From Paraspadella gotoi (Eukaryota; Chaetognatha), in assembly GCA_051294375.1 (NCBI GenBank), contig CM119269.1, forward strand, positions 3,018,026 through 3,082,025: a stretch of DNA of 64,000 bases, in the 5' to 3' direction. The stretch's first letter is position 1. The number at the start of each line of letters is the position of its first letter. Below, piece by piece: positions 24,244 to 38,115 of this stretch. The position numbers and the translations under genes are program-made. The notes beneath the pieces are model-generated. The model was not told the DNA's origin. It did no database searches and saw only the letters and a list, made by a program, of their open reading frames with translations.

Positions 24244-26433
24244 CTTCTATCTATATTTTCATTTGAAAGTTTTCAAGAAGAAAAGATAACTATTTAATCT
24301 CGAAGGTATAAGAAAATTACTTTCTACGTCGATTGGCCGTAACTCAGACAAGCGTCGACATTAATCGTTTGCGACTTTATATAAGTTCATCTCAACCACA
24401 TTTAAAATTCTCCAACCCCCCGCCTACAACCACTCCCGCCCCCGCGCCTCCCCGCGCCGTAACACGACTCCGACGCCCTCTTCCTACCAAACCCTTTCTC
24501 CCAAGTTCTCCCCAAGTTCGAGGTCCGCATCTCCACGCCCCCTTTCGTTACCCTCGACGCCGTCACGGTGCCCGTCACCGTCTGCGCCGTCTACACGTAC
24601 GGGCAGCCCGTCCGGGGCCGGATGTCCGTTCTCGTGGGCGTGAGCGGCTGGAGAGGTCTTCAGCCAGGACGACCCACTGTTCATCGGTATAAGAAAAATA
24701 TGGTCATTTTTTTAGTTTCCAACTTCGCCTAAACCCCCAACCTCTCGTCATCCTTACACAACCGCACCCAAAACCCCTTCGAGCAGCACATTCGAGAATT
24801 TCTTCGACTGCGAGACTCTGGAGGTGTCGACGGAAGACTTGATGTTGCGGAGTCGAACCTACGGCCTTTGGAGTGTCAAGATTCGCGTGGAGGCGGAAGT
24901 CATGGAGGCCGGAACAGGTCGTTTAGGGAATGGGGCTGGCCGACTCTGGTTCTGCGTGGTAGGGCTGATGTTTGCCGATGGGTAAGCTTGAAAAAAAAAG
25001 CTACGTGGGTGGGTAATTGGGTGAGTAAGAACAAAGTAAGGAAAGCAATGGTAAATTTCTGTCAAAATAAAGTAACAGAGGAAACTTGCAGCAGCTTCAT
25101 TAGAAGCCTTTGAATCTTTAGCTGCAGCAGCCGCAGCAGCTCCTTCATTGAAACGCCCTCACTCCTACATCCATCTGATCTCCAGCCGTCGTGCACAACG
25201 CGACCGACGAGAGCGCGGGGATTTCGCGGACGCCCTTTTCCATCAACTTCGTCGAGACCCCCTCCCACTTCAAGCCCTTCTTTCCCTTCGAGGGCGCCGT
25301 CAAGACCACCTTGCCCGACGGAAGCGTGACGAGCAGAACCGTAACAGTGCGGGTCGATTTGGGAAACTCGGTCGCTGTAAAAAACATCACTACCGATAAA
25401 GACACGGTTGGTCGTGAAATTTTATACCCGCTTCTCAGTTCGTCTCTTTTTTTTCATCCGTTTATCCTTTTAACCCGGTTCGCAATTGAAATGTTCACAA
25501 CCAGGGGTTGGGACGATTCACGATTCCGCACGAGGCGATGACGGACGAAGTGAAATTCTTCAGCGTCACCGCCGAGGATCCGGTAATCGAAGATCGAGAT
25601 TGGCGAGAGGAGATCAAGACCAACACCCACCATCAATACAAGCCGATGTCGTCGCACTACGTGGGAAAATGGTTCTCGCCCTCTGGTCAGTTTGGGTAGG
25701 GTCCGTCAGTCTTGGGGTCAGTGTTGGGTAGGGTCCGTTGGTCTCGGGTCAGTTGGGTAGGGTCCGTCAGTCTTGAGGTCAGTTTGCGGTAGGGTCCGTT
25801 CAGTCTTGGGGTCAGTTTGGGTAGGGTCCGTTTGGTCCTTGGGGTAAGTTTTTGGTAAGTTCCGTCGTCTTGGGGTTCAGTTTGGTTAGGGCTCTTCGCT
25901 GGGTGTCCAGTCTTGGGTTAGGGTCCCGTCAGTCTGGGCTCCCGTTTCTTGTAGGGTCCGTCGGTCTTGGGGTCAGTTTGGTTAGGGTCCGTCAGTCTTG
26001 GGATCTTGGAGTAGGGCTTAGAAGGCTGAAAGATATTTACGTATATTTCGCTTTTTTTTTCGGTCAGGTTCCTACGTAAACCTCGTGTCGCCCGTCAAAG
26101 GGGAAACTTTGACTGGTTGCCATGACGATTTGGATTTTGAAGTTCAATACACGTCCGACGAGCAAAAGATACATAAATTCTATATTCAGGTTGAAGAAAA
26201 TATATTTGCTTATTTACAAATGAAACGCTTTAATGTAAAAACCAGAACTAGGAACAGAAAAGAAAATGCCAAGTAAAGCAAGTGAATCTTCCTTCGAAAA
26301 GACCGGACGCCAAACGTCGATGTCCCTTCGATTCATTTATCTTGATTTCGTCACTTGATTTTCCCAAAACCTATATTTCTTGATCATTCTCCTCTTCATT
26401 CCTTCTCGTCTGTCACTTTCCTCTCTCTCTCTC

Positions 26434-26522
<89 letters not shown>

Positions 26523-28656
26523 CTGTCTCTTTCTCTCTCTGACTCTCTCTCTCTCTCTTTCTCTTTCTCTCTCTCTCTCTCTCTGTTCGTTGTCAACTTA
26601 TAATTTTTGGAAGTTTTTATCTAAATTTTTACCTCTTTTTATTTTTCGCTTTCCGTTTTATCTAAAAATATTAATAATGAATTTGTTTTGCGAAAAAAAT
26701 TTAATTGGTTTGACTTGCAAGATTTTATTTTATCGATGCAATTTGGTTCCCTGCGAGAGTTTACAAAACAAAATTTCATTAAAACGAGAAATAATTTTTT
26801 TTTTATATTGCGAGAATTCCGTCCTACCCTCCGAGGGAAATATTAATCTCTCCAAAGATGCTCTTTTGTTTCAGGCGCGACGGATTGTTCTTTTGTCCCT
26901 TTTCCCTTGAGATTTATGATTCTCTTCGCCCTTTAAAAGGTCATGTCGCGCGGGCAAATCCTCAAAGAGATAACGAAAGAGCATCTTTTTGAACCCAAGC
27001 CGCTGGATGAATCTGACGTCAATGACGATTCTGTTTTGACAATGACGATGAAGACGACGACGACAACGACAACGACGACGACGACGACGACCACGCCGGC
27101 TCCCACCAACGAAGCGCAAGAAGTTCCGAGTAAGTATAAAAAATTTCGAAATAAACATTAAATTTAAAGTTTAAAAAAAAATTAACTTAACAATATATTA
27201 ATTTTAAAACTTTTTTCTATTCTAAATTTCAGTACCGCGACACGCTCCGCGGCGCCGCATCGATCCCACCGCGGCGCCTATCCCGTTTCTGGCCCAGGCG
27301 TCTTTCTCCTTCAAACTCGGAATCGAACCCCGGATGTCACCCGGCGTCAAAGTTGTCGTCTATCACATCCGGGAAGACGGAGAAATCGTCGCAGATTCCG
27401 TCAACATCGTGGTGAGCGTCCTCCTCCTCAAATTGCACAACTTCCTCTTCTTCATTCCCCTTTACATCATAAATTCTCTTTCGCCATTCGCCTTTGCCAT
27501 TTGAATTCGCCACTCCTCATTCGGCTTTCACTTTTAAATTCGTCGTTGCCATTCGCCTTTCCCTTTTAAATTCGCCGTTGCCATTCGCCTTTCCCTTTTA
27601 AATTCTCTTTTGCCATTCGTATTTGCCATTTGAATTCGCCCTCCTCATTCGGCTTTTTTTTTTAAATTCGTCGTTGCCATTTGCCTTTCACTTTTAAATT
27701 CGTCGTTGCCATTCACCTTTCCCTTTTAAATTTGCCATTGCCATTCGCCTTTCCCCTTTAAATTCTTTTTCGCCATTCGCCATTTCCATTTGAATTCGCC
27801 CTCCTCATTCGCCTTTCCCTTTTAAATTCTCCATTGCCATTCGCCTTTCCCTTTTAAATTCACACTCATTGTTCGCCTTTCCCCTTTAAATTCGCCTTTC
27901 CTTCCATCAGACGCGGCGATGTCTAGAGAATTCCGTCTTCATGAGCTACAGAGAAGCGAAGACAGGAAAGCCGACGAAGGAGAGGCGGCCCGGAGAGAGA
28001 GTCACGGTTCGAGTTGAAGCTCACAGGTGAGCGAAGTCCGAAAGATGGAAATTTGGGTCAGGATCACTGGAAAATGGAGTTGGAAAAACTTTGTTGATGC
28101 TCGCAAATATACTAATATGTGAGAATAGCAGGTTAAATCTGTCGAAAAAATAAAATTACACTAATGGTGTAGGAAAAAAATCCAACGAATTTAGTAAGCA
28201 AAATAAAAAATCCAAATATGTAGTCGGGCATTGTATACAAAATGTGTAATCTTTTTCAGCAATTCTTTGTGTGGAGTCGGAATCGTGGATAAAAGCGCTC
28301 ACATTCTTGGAGGCAACAACCAACTGACGATAGATAAGGTTTTTAATTATTCTTATCAACATTATTTCTTAACAACATTGTACTCTTATCTTTTTCTCGT
28401 GAAATAAGAATTTTTTAAGAACTTACTCCGTAAAGAGCCTTCGAATTTCCTGTTGTCAATACTCGATCGTTCACTCCCTTTTGAAGGCTTTATTAATTTG
28501 TCCTTTTGTTTCTAAATTTCATATTTTTCTGGTCTTCAAGGTGTTTGATGATTTGTCCAACCGAATTCCGGGGCCTTCTTACTACTATCATGGAGAGTAT
28601 GAATATTGCAATGACATTATGGAGAAAAGAAGGCGGAAGAAGACTGAGGAAAGGTG

Positions 28657-28715
<59 letters not shown>

Positions 28716-31700
28716 TTTACTTTCTCAATAAAAGTTGTGATTATCAGTTTTTTTCTCTGTGGAATCGACTTCTTCGTTGTCGTCTTTGTCGAAATTCCCG
28801 TTTTCGTGCTATTTTTAAAGTCTTCGAGATTTTTCAGCGAGGCCTTAAGCGATGAATGATTTATAGCATTATCTGTGCAAAGAATATTAACATAAAAATG
28901 ATTCAGTGGTTTTTTTGTTTTTTTTTTGCCTTCGGCTTTTTTCGTCATCGTCGTTCCGCATGTCATCGTCGTCGTCGTCGTCGTCATCGTCGTTCCCCAT
29001 TCTGTCTTCAAGTTCTTTACCCGAAACGCAAACTCAACAATTTCTTCCTTCTCACCAATTATGGTGACGAAATAGAATGGGAGTGAGAAAAAAAGGGAAG
29101 TTGAAAGTGAAGGAAAGAGAGAGAATGTGGGTTAGGGAGGCGGAAAGAGAAAGTATATACATATATATAAGTATATAAGTATAAGTATATAAGTATATCA
29201 ATATAAAACTTTGGAAAAAAAAATCGAAAAGGAACTGATGTCAGAGAAAGGAAAGGAAAGAAGGGATTAGTGATCGCGAGCGAAAAAAAGAGAAAAAAAA
29301 AAGGAAAAAAAGAGTGCAGGAGGATGAGGACTTGAGGGGAGAGGGGGGGGGTAAAGAGGATGTGGACCTGAGGGGCGGGGGGCCAAGAGGAAGGGGCGAG
29401 AAGGCAAGCGAAAAAAATTTATAAATAGCAAAAAGCCAAACGGAAATTGGAGGTAAAACGTCTGATGGAAGAGGTGGAACGAAATTGGCCAGGTGAGACT
29501 CTCGGGAAGAAAACGTTTGATCCCAAAGATACTGAGAAGAAAAATCGAAGCAAATCTTGGATATAATAAAAGAGGAAAGGGTAAAAGGTGAACGAACTAA
29601 GAGGAGGAAAAATAGGAAAGAATATAAGGGCGACAAAAAGGAAATAGGAGAGTAAGAAGGAAATCAAAATACGTAAATGGAAAATTTGGAAAGTGAAAAC
29701 ATAACGATATTTTATTTTTTTTGGAAATGGGATGTAAAAGTGGCAATAAAGCTAGACAACGTTAAAAAAAAATAAATAAAAAAGCCTAAAATTGGAACGA
29801 AAATTGAAAGCTTTATTTCATCGAAAATGTCTTTCGTCGACAGAGCGAATAAAACGAGAACAACGCCGGAGACGACGCCGGAGACGCCGCCGGAGACGAC
29901 GCCGGAAGTGGCGGAGGTGGCGGCGGGGTTACTGCCAGAGTCGCCGCGGCGCCGCAAGCGCGACATCATGATGCCCGGAATGGGGTCGGACAATTACGTT
30001 GACTCCCTCAAAGCCTTCAAGGTTCGTAGCGGGGAAAAAAAGGAGAGGGAAGATTCTTAAAGTTTAGACTCATCAGTCATCGACGATGAGAAATTCGCTA
30101 TCCAATCACGACCTCGAGAATCGAACACGAAACAATTGAAATAATATCCTCAAAGAGAGATTTCTTATAATATAATTATTAATTAATAAAATAACACCTA
30201 AGGGAGTGGTGTTTTTATACAATTTAAACGTTCTTTGAAATATCATACCACTTTATTGATAGGGAAGCCAGGTACTCCGGGAGTGAATAAACGAGACTGT
30301 GAGAGAGTTTTGATTGACAGCTTGCAGGGACCTGATATGTCATTATCTTGTAAGAGTGATGGAGGCCTTAAACCACCAAAGCTTGTCCAATGTCAGAGGA
30401 AAGATAGCTTATTTATTAAATGAATGAATAATTGTTATATTGATTGTACCAATTTCATAATAATAAACGAATAATTTGAAGAAAAAAAACATTGTTATCA
30501 AAAACGTGCATTTCTTATTTCTCTTTTTCATCACTCAAAGGATTCTTCCCTCGTGGCGTTGACCGATTTGACTCTGATGACGCGCCCTTGCCTTCGACGC
30601 TACTACTACGGGGCCTACGGTAAAGCGTTTTTTGTTTTATTTTTATTAGATGTGTAAATGTTTTAAAAAAATGGGAAGCATTTTGCGACAAAGGCACATC
30701 TCTCTAGCTTTACCCGATGCGCTAGGAAAAACTGATCATGATCAGGTAGAAGGTTATTAATGTATAATGTATTAATGTATATGACTCGCCTTGTTGCAAA
30801 CGTATTAAGATTTCGAAGAAGACGACGACTACGAAGTGATGGAAGAGTCCTTGGCATTCGCTGCGCCGGAGTCGGGGGCAGCGGCGAAGGCAGCAGCGGT
30901 CGGGTCCGCTCCGAATCAACGCCAATCCGGTCTCGCGCTGCGGTCTTACTTTCCCGAAACTTGGCTCTGGAAATTGGCGCCGGTTGGGTGAGAAGAAGGG
31001 AACCGGATGTTAAGGGAAGGATGTAAGAGCAGAGTAATGAGAGAAACTGAGATTATTAATGGATTAATGAATGAATTAATGAATGACCGAATTCTCTTCT
31101 CATCCCCAACCCCAGATCCGACGGTGTGGCGGAGATTGAAACTCGCCTTCCTCACTCAATCACTTCCTGGGTTGGTCACGCCATCTGTACTCATGAAGAT
31201 AAGGGAATTGGATTGGCGCAGAACGTCGGGGTCTATGGTAAGTCTCGACTTAAGTTTATATAAGCTATTTAAAAAAAATAAAAGTTAACCCAATTTTTGA
31301 GAGGCATGATTAATTGATTATGTTAGTTCGTTTGTTTTTAGAGATCAGAATTATATTAGACTACTAATATAAAATAAAAGTTCTTATCATTTAACTGTAT
31401 AGTAAAAGTGACAAAAAATAACTCAATCACCAAAAAAAATAATGATTTTGAAAAAAAAATTGGCAATTACATGTGGGGGATTAGGGTTTCCTCGCTTAAT
31501 TGGGCCCGTGAAAAATTTTCTCCCCATCGAGGTCGTTCGAAATTCATCAAAAAAAATTTTTTTTTTGTTTCAGTTTCAAATGGAATTCTAGGTTAAAAAA
31601 AGTTTAATTTTGAGAAAAACTTTTTTTTCGTTTCAGCTTTTCAGCCATTTTTCGTCTCTTACACTCTCCCTTACTCGGCCGTCAGAGGAGAGAAATTACC

Positions 31701-32597
31701 CGTGAAAGTAAGTCAAAGCTAAAAAAAGGTGAGCTAATTTACTCAATAGTGAGCTTATTTTTTGAATTTCTTTCCAGCTGTGACTTAAAGCTACTTTTGT
31801 TTTTAATTCTGTCTTTCTGTCTCTCTGACCAAGAATATAGATCATAATTTCTAAATTCGTTTAAATTTAAAAGCAAAATAAGTGTAAGATTTGACATATC
31901 CGCTTCTTGCCTTTTTCGAAACAGGTGACAGTCTTCAACTACTTGACCAAGTGTTTGACGGTGCTGCTGCGGCTCAAACGCGCCGCCGCCTTCGAAGTCG
32001 TCGGCAGCCGGGAGGAGACGCTGTGCGTCTGCAGCTCCGCCTCCGTTACGACCGTCTTCAGAATCGAGCCCAAGTAAATTATATAATGTATATATCTAAT
32101 CTGGATCTTTTTTATACTTTTATACTTTTTACTTTTGTGATAAAGTAATTATCGCGAATTATTATTATTATTTTTTTTTTGGGTGGGGGATAAATATGGG
32201 AAGATTTTACGACGATTTGTATATCTGAGTCATTAAATCATCTACACATATATATAGTATATAAATGATATATATATAATTATATATTGGTTGTACCAAT
32301 TTCATATATATGTATAATGAAAATACTTATTTTTTTGTCTTCTAACTGTTCAATCCCTCGTCGCCCACAAATTCCCATCACAACCGCCCCCCCCCAACCG
32401 CCCCCCAATTCAAGGAACATCGGGACGACGAAACGTGACGGTGACGGCGACGACGATATCGTCGCGACCCGATCTGTGCGACGGCGAAGACCCGGAAATG
32501 GCCGACGCGGATTACGAGGGAATTAGGGACGCATTGTCAAACCGATTATTGTCGAGGTTTTGAAGATTGATTGATTGAATGATTGATGTGACCAGAT

Positions 32598-32651
<54 letters not shown>

Positions 32652-32757
32652 GTATGTACTCTTCTGTATGTACATCGTTTTATATACCGCTCTTTAACGA
32701 TTTTTATGGTTAATGTGTTAATTGTCCTATTTATGAGCATTACAAATCAAATCAAAT

Positions 32758-32794
<37 letters not shown>

Positions 32795-35700
32795 TTTTTC
32801 TCTCCTTCTCTCTCTCTCCCCCTCTCTCTATTTTTTTTCTCTTTCTCTCTTTCTCCTCTCTCTCTTTCTCTCTTTCTCTTTTTCTCTCTTTCTCTCTTTC
32901 TCTCTCTCTCTCACACTTTCCTTTTTATTTTTAGTAGGCAATTGACTATATTCATAAGTGAAACTAATAAAGAAATAAAAAAAACCTAAATTCAGAGCGA
33001 AAAAGTTTTCACGAACATTTTTCACGATTGAATTTGATTTTAATTCAAAGAATTTGAATATGAAATTGCAAACTAAACGCAGTAGAGAAAAGAAAAGAGA
33101 GAGAGAGAGAGAGAGAGAGAGACCCGTAAAAGTTAATATTAACGCGTCTGAAAAGGGGGGAAAAAAGAAACGTTAATTTTTAATTACACGATTTTACCGG
33201 TTTCGTTCGAAAGGAGTTAATTAACTCGTTGAATGGAAAATCCTCAAAATGGAACAACGACGATAACGACGACGACCACCATGACGACAACAACGACGAC
33301 CACCATGACGACAACAACGACGATAACGACGACGACCACCATGACGACAACAACGACGATAATGACGACGACCACCATGACGACAACCGCGAAGTTAAGG
33401 ACTAATTTTTTAAAAAAAAATATTTTTTTAGCCAAAATCATAAAGGTCGTCTTCTTTTTTTATTTAAATAGAAAATCGAGAGATAAGAACCGAGCGAATT
33501 TTTTGACAAGCGACGGAAATTCTATTGAGAGTTGAATCACTTGATAAACCCACGTCAACAACTCATATTTTTCACGCCACCTCACCGCTCCTCACCCCTC
33601 GACTTTTCACCCACTCTCACTTTTCACCCCTTCTAACTCGTTTTCCCAGGCGGAAGGAATCCCCCAGGAATATTCCCTCAACGACCTCATTTGCCCCAAG
33701 TCGTCGTCGTCGACCAACCGTTCGGGCGCCGTTTGGCAGAAGGAGTTGGACCTCGACATCCCGCCATCCGCGCAGGGATACGTGGACGGGTCGGGACGGG
33801 CAGAGGTCACGGGTAATGACCTAGGATTTACATTTAACGGGGAGTGGGAAAATAATGAGTGAGGTGAAGAAAGAGAGCGTGAGAAAAGGGAGAGAAGAAG
33901 AAGAAAAAAAGAGAAGAAGAAGAGAAAAGAGAAGAAAGTGGAAAGGGAGAGAAGAAGAAGAAGAAAAAGAAGAAGAAGAGAAAAGAGAAGAAAGAGGGAA
34001 GGGAGAGAAGAAGAAGAAGAAGAAGAAGAGAAAAGAGAAGGAAGAGGAAAGGCGTAGGTAGAGGGAGGCAGAAAGAGGGAGGGGAAAGCCCAATTCTTCA
34101 GAATGCTGATAGGGCCTCAAGCTTTCAAGAGAAGTTAAATAAACCTAATATATAAAGACTAAAGTAATCCTGATTATGTTTCTTTTCAATTTTGTTTCAA
34201 AATAAACTAACAAAATACTTTATATATTTGTTTTACTTTGAAGCAAGACAATTTTATTAGTCATATATCCGTTGATGTCCAACCATTTTCTTCATTTCCT
34301 TCCACTCCTCGTCCCCGCCTCCACGCCCCCGCCTCCGCGCCCCCACCTCTACCATAACTACATCCTCCCCATCTTTCAAAGTGATCGGCGACGTGATGGG
34401 GTCGGCGATGGACAACATCGACCGACTGCTGGAGATGCCCTACGGATGCGGAGAGCAGAACATGGTCAAGTTCGCCCCCAACATCTTCATCGTCAAATAC
34501 TTGGAGGACACCGGACGATCCGATCCAGACATCGCGGGTCAGTTCGTGGCCGCCAGTTGGCCAAAACAGGGTTCTTAAGAAGAAGGGTTTGAAATTGTAA
34601 TAGCAAATTCTTTCCTTTTCTATATATGTATGTTTTTAATTGATTTAACTCAATTCAAGTCAAAATCTCTTTCCACAAATCCGCAATTTGTTAGATCCAT
34701 TTAAACCACCTACCCCTTAATCCTCAAATTCACGAAATCCACAAATCCTGCCAAAGTTCTGCCACATCCCATATCCAAATTCCCCTTTGCTCCAACCAGA
34801 AAAGGCGAGGCTCTATCTTCGCACTGGTTACCAGAGGGAGCTCCAGTACCGACATCCCGACGGCTCCTACTCGGCCTTCGGTCCTCGATCCAGCAGTTGG
34901 TTTTGGGACGACGTCGTCGAGGACGCAGTCGTCGATCTGGTCGTCAACGACACCGGCGTCTTCGTGGTCAACGCGACCGACGACTACACCGACGTCTCCT
35001 ACGAGTATGTCGACGATGACGACTCCGAGGAGCGGACGCCCACTTCCGCTCCTTCTCCAGGAACTCCGCCGAAAACGGAACCCGGAAGTCTCTGGTTGAC
35101 CGCCTTCGTACTCAAGTGCTTCGCGCAGGTGGTTCTCTCTCTCTCTCTCTCTCTCTCTTAGTTATGTCACCATCTGCCCTCGCAACGTTTGTAGAGAGTT
35201 ATCTTTCCAAGGACGATATAAATATATGAAGGAAGCCCTTATGTCCAGAACAAAACAAAAGATAAAAGAAAGATTTTCCTCGGAGGTTTCGCGAACAAAA
35301 GAATCACTTCTTCCCTGATGAATGATGGAAAAGAAAAGATTAAATCGTGAATTAATCATTTCTATTCTTTTTTCTCTCATCCACACCCCCCCCACCACCC
35401 CCCCCCACCACCATCACCGCCAGGCTCAACCCTTCGTCTTCATCGACGAGAACGATGTCTCCAAGTCCGTAGAATTTCTCAAGCGGCATCAGACTCCGGA
35501 CGGGGACTTCCCGGTGGTGGGGCGTCTCTTCTCCAAGTCGCTCAAGGGAGGACTGGCCGGCGCGGAGGGAGACGAGGTGAGTGAGGCGAGTGAGGTTTAG
35601 CGAGGAAAGTGAGGTGAGCGAGGAAAGTGAGGTGAGCGAGGAAAGTGGGCGATGACGACCGAAGGGCGATCTCCGGTCGTGAGGTAAAAATCGGGAAATG

Positions 35701-38071
35701 GCGAGGAACGAGAGATAAGAGGCGAAGAAAGATGAGAAAAAAATTGGACAGAAAAGACAAAGAGGCGAAGGCGGAGGCGTTAAGCTGATGAATGAGACCA
35801 ACAACTCCGGTCTCGGGGAAAAAAAAGAAGATTTCCTCTCATTCGAGTACTCGCGGAACAACTCTATAAGTCACTTTTCGGTCGGTCGGTCCGTCGGTCG
35901 GTCAGCATGTCTGTTCCTCGGTTTGTCCCACGTTAAAAGTGCTTATAATTCGCCTATAGTTAGTTGTTCATTTGTTAAGACAGAAAAAAAAACTTCCAAG
36001 TCTAAGGGAATGCTCGCGCCGCCTTTAGGAAATTCTACAACAATAAAGAATAAAAGACGGAATTCCGATGCGACGATGGAAGCAGCAAAAGAGATAAGTT
36101 TTGTGCATGTGTTTTATTCCGCTGCTTCATGAGCCGCAGCAAGGGGGTATCGATGGAAAAAAGTGCTCATACATGTGAAAATAAAGTCACTCCGGCGCAA
36201 CACATTGGATGAACGGATCTTGTTTTTCTTTTTCTTTCTCTCTCTTCTCTTGTCCTCTCTCTCCCTTTTTATTGCTCCGTTTTTCTTTTCATCTTTTTTA
36301 AATTTTTTATCCCATTCGCTCCTTTGTCACTGACCCCCATTTTTTTTTTAAACTCTCTTTTCTCGTTTCTTTTCTCCTTTTTCTTACTTTGTTCCTGCTT
36401 TTCTCTTTTCCCTCCTTCCTTCTTTTTATCACCTACATTATCCTCGATATTTTTTTATTGTTTTTTTTCCCCAACCTCTATTCTGTCAATAACCTTTATT
36501 TTTAAAACCCTTATCTCATTTCTTTAATTGTTTCTTTTTTCTACTTTCTAACTACTTTTCTTATCATTACTTTCTAATTAATCTTTTCTTCTTATTTCCT
36601 CCTTTTCTTCCTCTTTTTCCTTTCCATCCAGAACGCCCCCAACGTGGGGCTCACGGCCTTCGCGCTCATCTCTCTGCTGGAGGCCAATCTGAGCCGCGGG
36701 GACGACGTCGTGGACAAAGGCTTCCAGTTCTTGGAGACGGTGGATCCCACCAAGGGTGAGATCGAGCGGTGTTGGGATGCTGGGGTATGAGGAATAAAGC
36801 TGGATGTTACGATATCCCTCAATTAATAACGATTAAAGTTAGCTATGAATAATTTTTATTGATGCAATTGACTAATGTTTACGGAAGTTTAATCCCCATA
36901 ACATTCTCGTTAACATTATGTTTTTTTTAAATTTTGATTGTACATCGAAAGCTAAGCTGTATGGATTAAAGCGTTGCAAACTATAATTTCTTATAAAAAT
37001 AACTATTAAGCAATAATGAGTTAAATCAAAGCTCAACAACCATAGGTTTACATGTTAACAAGAAAAAAAAGGAAATTGCACTGCTTGACTGAGCGACCAA
37101 ATGTCATTGGTCATTCTAAACACGATTTTTCTTCCCCCCCTCGAGTCTAATGTTGCTTGTTATTGACAGGAACCAAACTTCGCCTTCTCGAATTTTGTTT
37201 TCTCTCTGAGCAAAAATTTTTGAGGTCGTCAAGGCGTTGGAGGAATGATAAACAGTTACTACAGCTTTTATTAAGCTAAAGTTTAAATTCCCCCCACTCT
37301 TTTACTTTCATCCCTATATTCATTTTTACTTTCCTTCCTCCCCGGCACCCTTTTTAGTCTCGTCAATTTTGTTCATTTCCTTTATTTTGGTTTATTTCCT
37401 CCTTTTTAATCTTGTTCATTTTCTTTATTTTGCTTTATTTCCTCCTTTTTAATCTTGTTAATCTTGTTCATTTCCTTTATTTTGCTTAATTTCCTCCTTT
37501 TTAATCTTGTTAATCTTGTTCATTTCCTTTATTTTGCTTAATTACCTCCTTTTTAATCTTGTTCATTTTCTTTATTTTGCTTTATTTCCTCCTTTTTAAT
37601 CTTGTTAATCTTGTTCATTTCCTTTATTTTGTTTAATTTTCTCCTTTTTAATCTTGTTAATCTTGTTCATTTTCTTTATTTTGCTTAATTTCCTCCTTTT
37701 TAATCTTGTTAATCCTGTTCATTTTCTTTATTTTGTTTAATTTCCTCCTTTTTAATCTTGTTAATCTTGTTCATTTCCTTTATTTTGCTTTATTTCCTCC
37801 TTTTTAATCTTGTTAATCTTGTTCATTTCCTTTATTTTGCTTAATTTCCTCCTTTTTAATCTTGTTAATCTTGTTCATTTCCTTTATTTTCCTCCATCTT
37901 CTCCCCAAATCGTTCTTTCCCTTTTTTTTCAGTTTTACTTTCCCCATAAGTTTTCACAGATTTTCTCTCTGAGGTCATCAGTGATTTCTGTTTTTCCCCA
38001 TTTGGCTATCAGTCGTGAAATTTTGTCACGGGGATTTGGCCTCTGGACCAAAATATCGGGAATCGATTTGA

Positions 38072-38115
<44 letters not shown>

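Larger units (their letters stand above)
21676..27411 (+). other. Thioester protein exons 2-13: macroglobulin domains MG1 to MG6 start
   Basis: Exons: 21676-21866, 22090-22220, 23022-23094, 23403-23455, 23919-24114, 24506-24686, 24787-24917, 25186-25406, 25505-25685, 26068-26189, 26940-27129 and 27233-27411. They encode [15 protein letters not shown], the hallmark [51 protein letters not shown] and MSRGQILKE. Exon 12 includes fourteen threonines coded by ACG/ACA. Exon 13 ends [17 protein letters not shown], matching the family block before the bait region. Confidence 0.9.
30541..33812 (+). other. Thioester protein exons 18-24: MG7 / CUB region
   Basis: Exons 30541-30619, 30810-30987, 31116-31237, 31637-31707, 31925-32073, 32415-32556 and 33650-33812. 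Motifs: [66 protein letters not shown], and in exon 24 [17 protein letters not shown]. Exon 23 encodes the expected [18 protein letters not shown] only in a shifted frame; the expected ending IVKPIIVE returns to the original frame. Overall exon length keeps the gene in phase. Confidence 0.85.
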
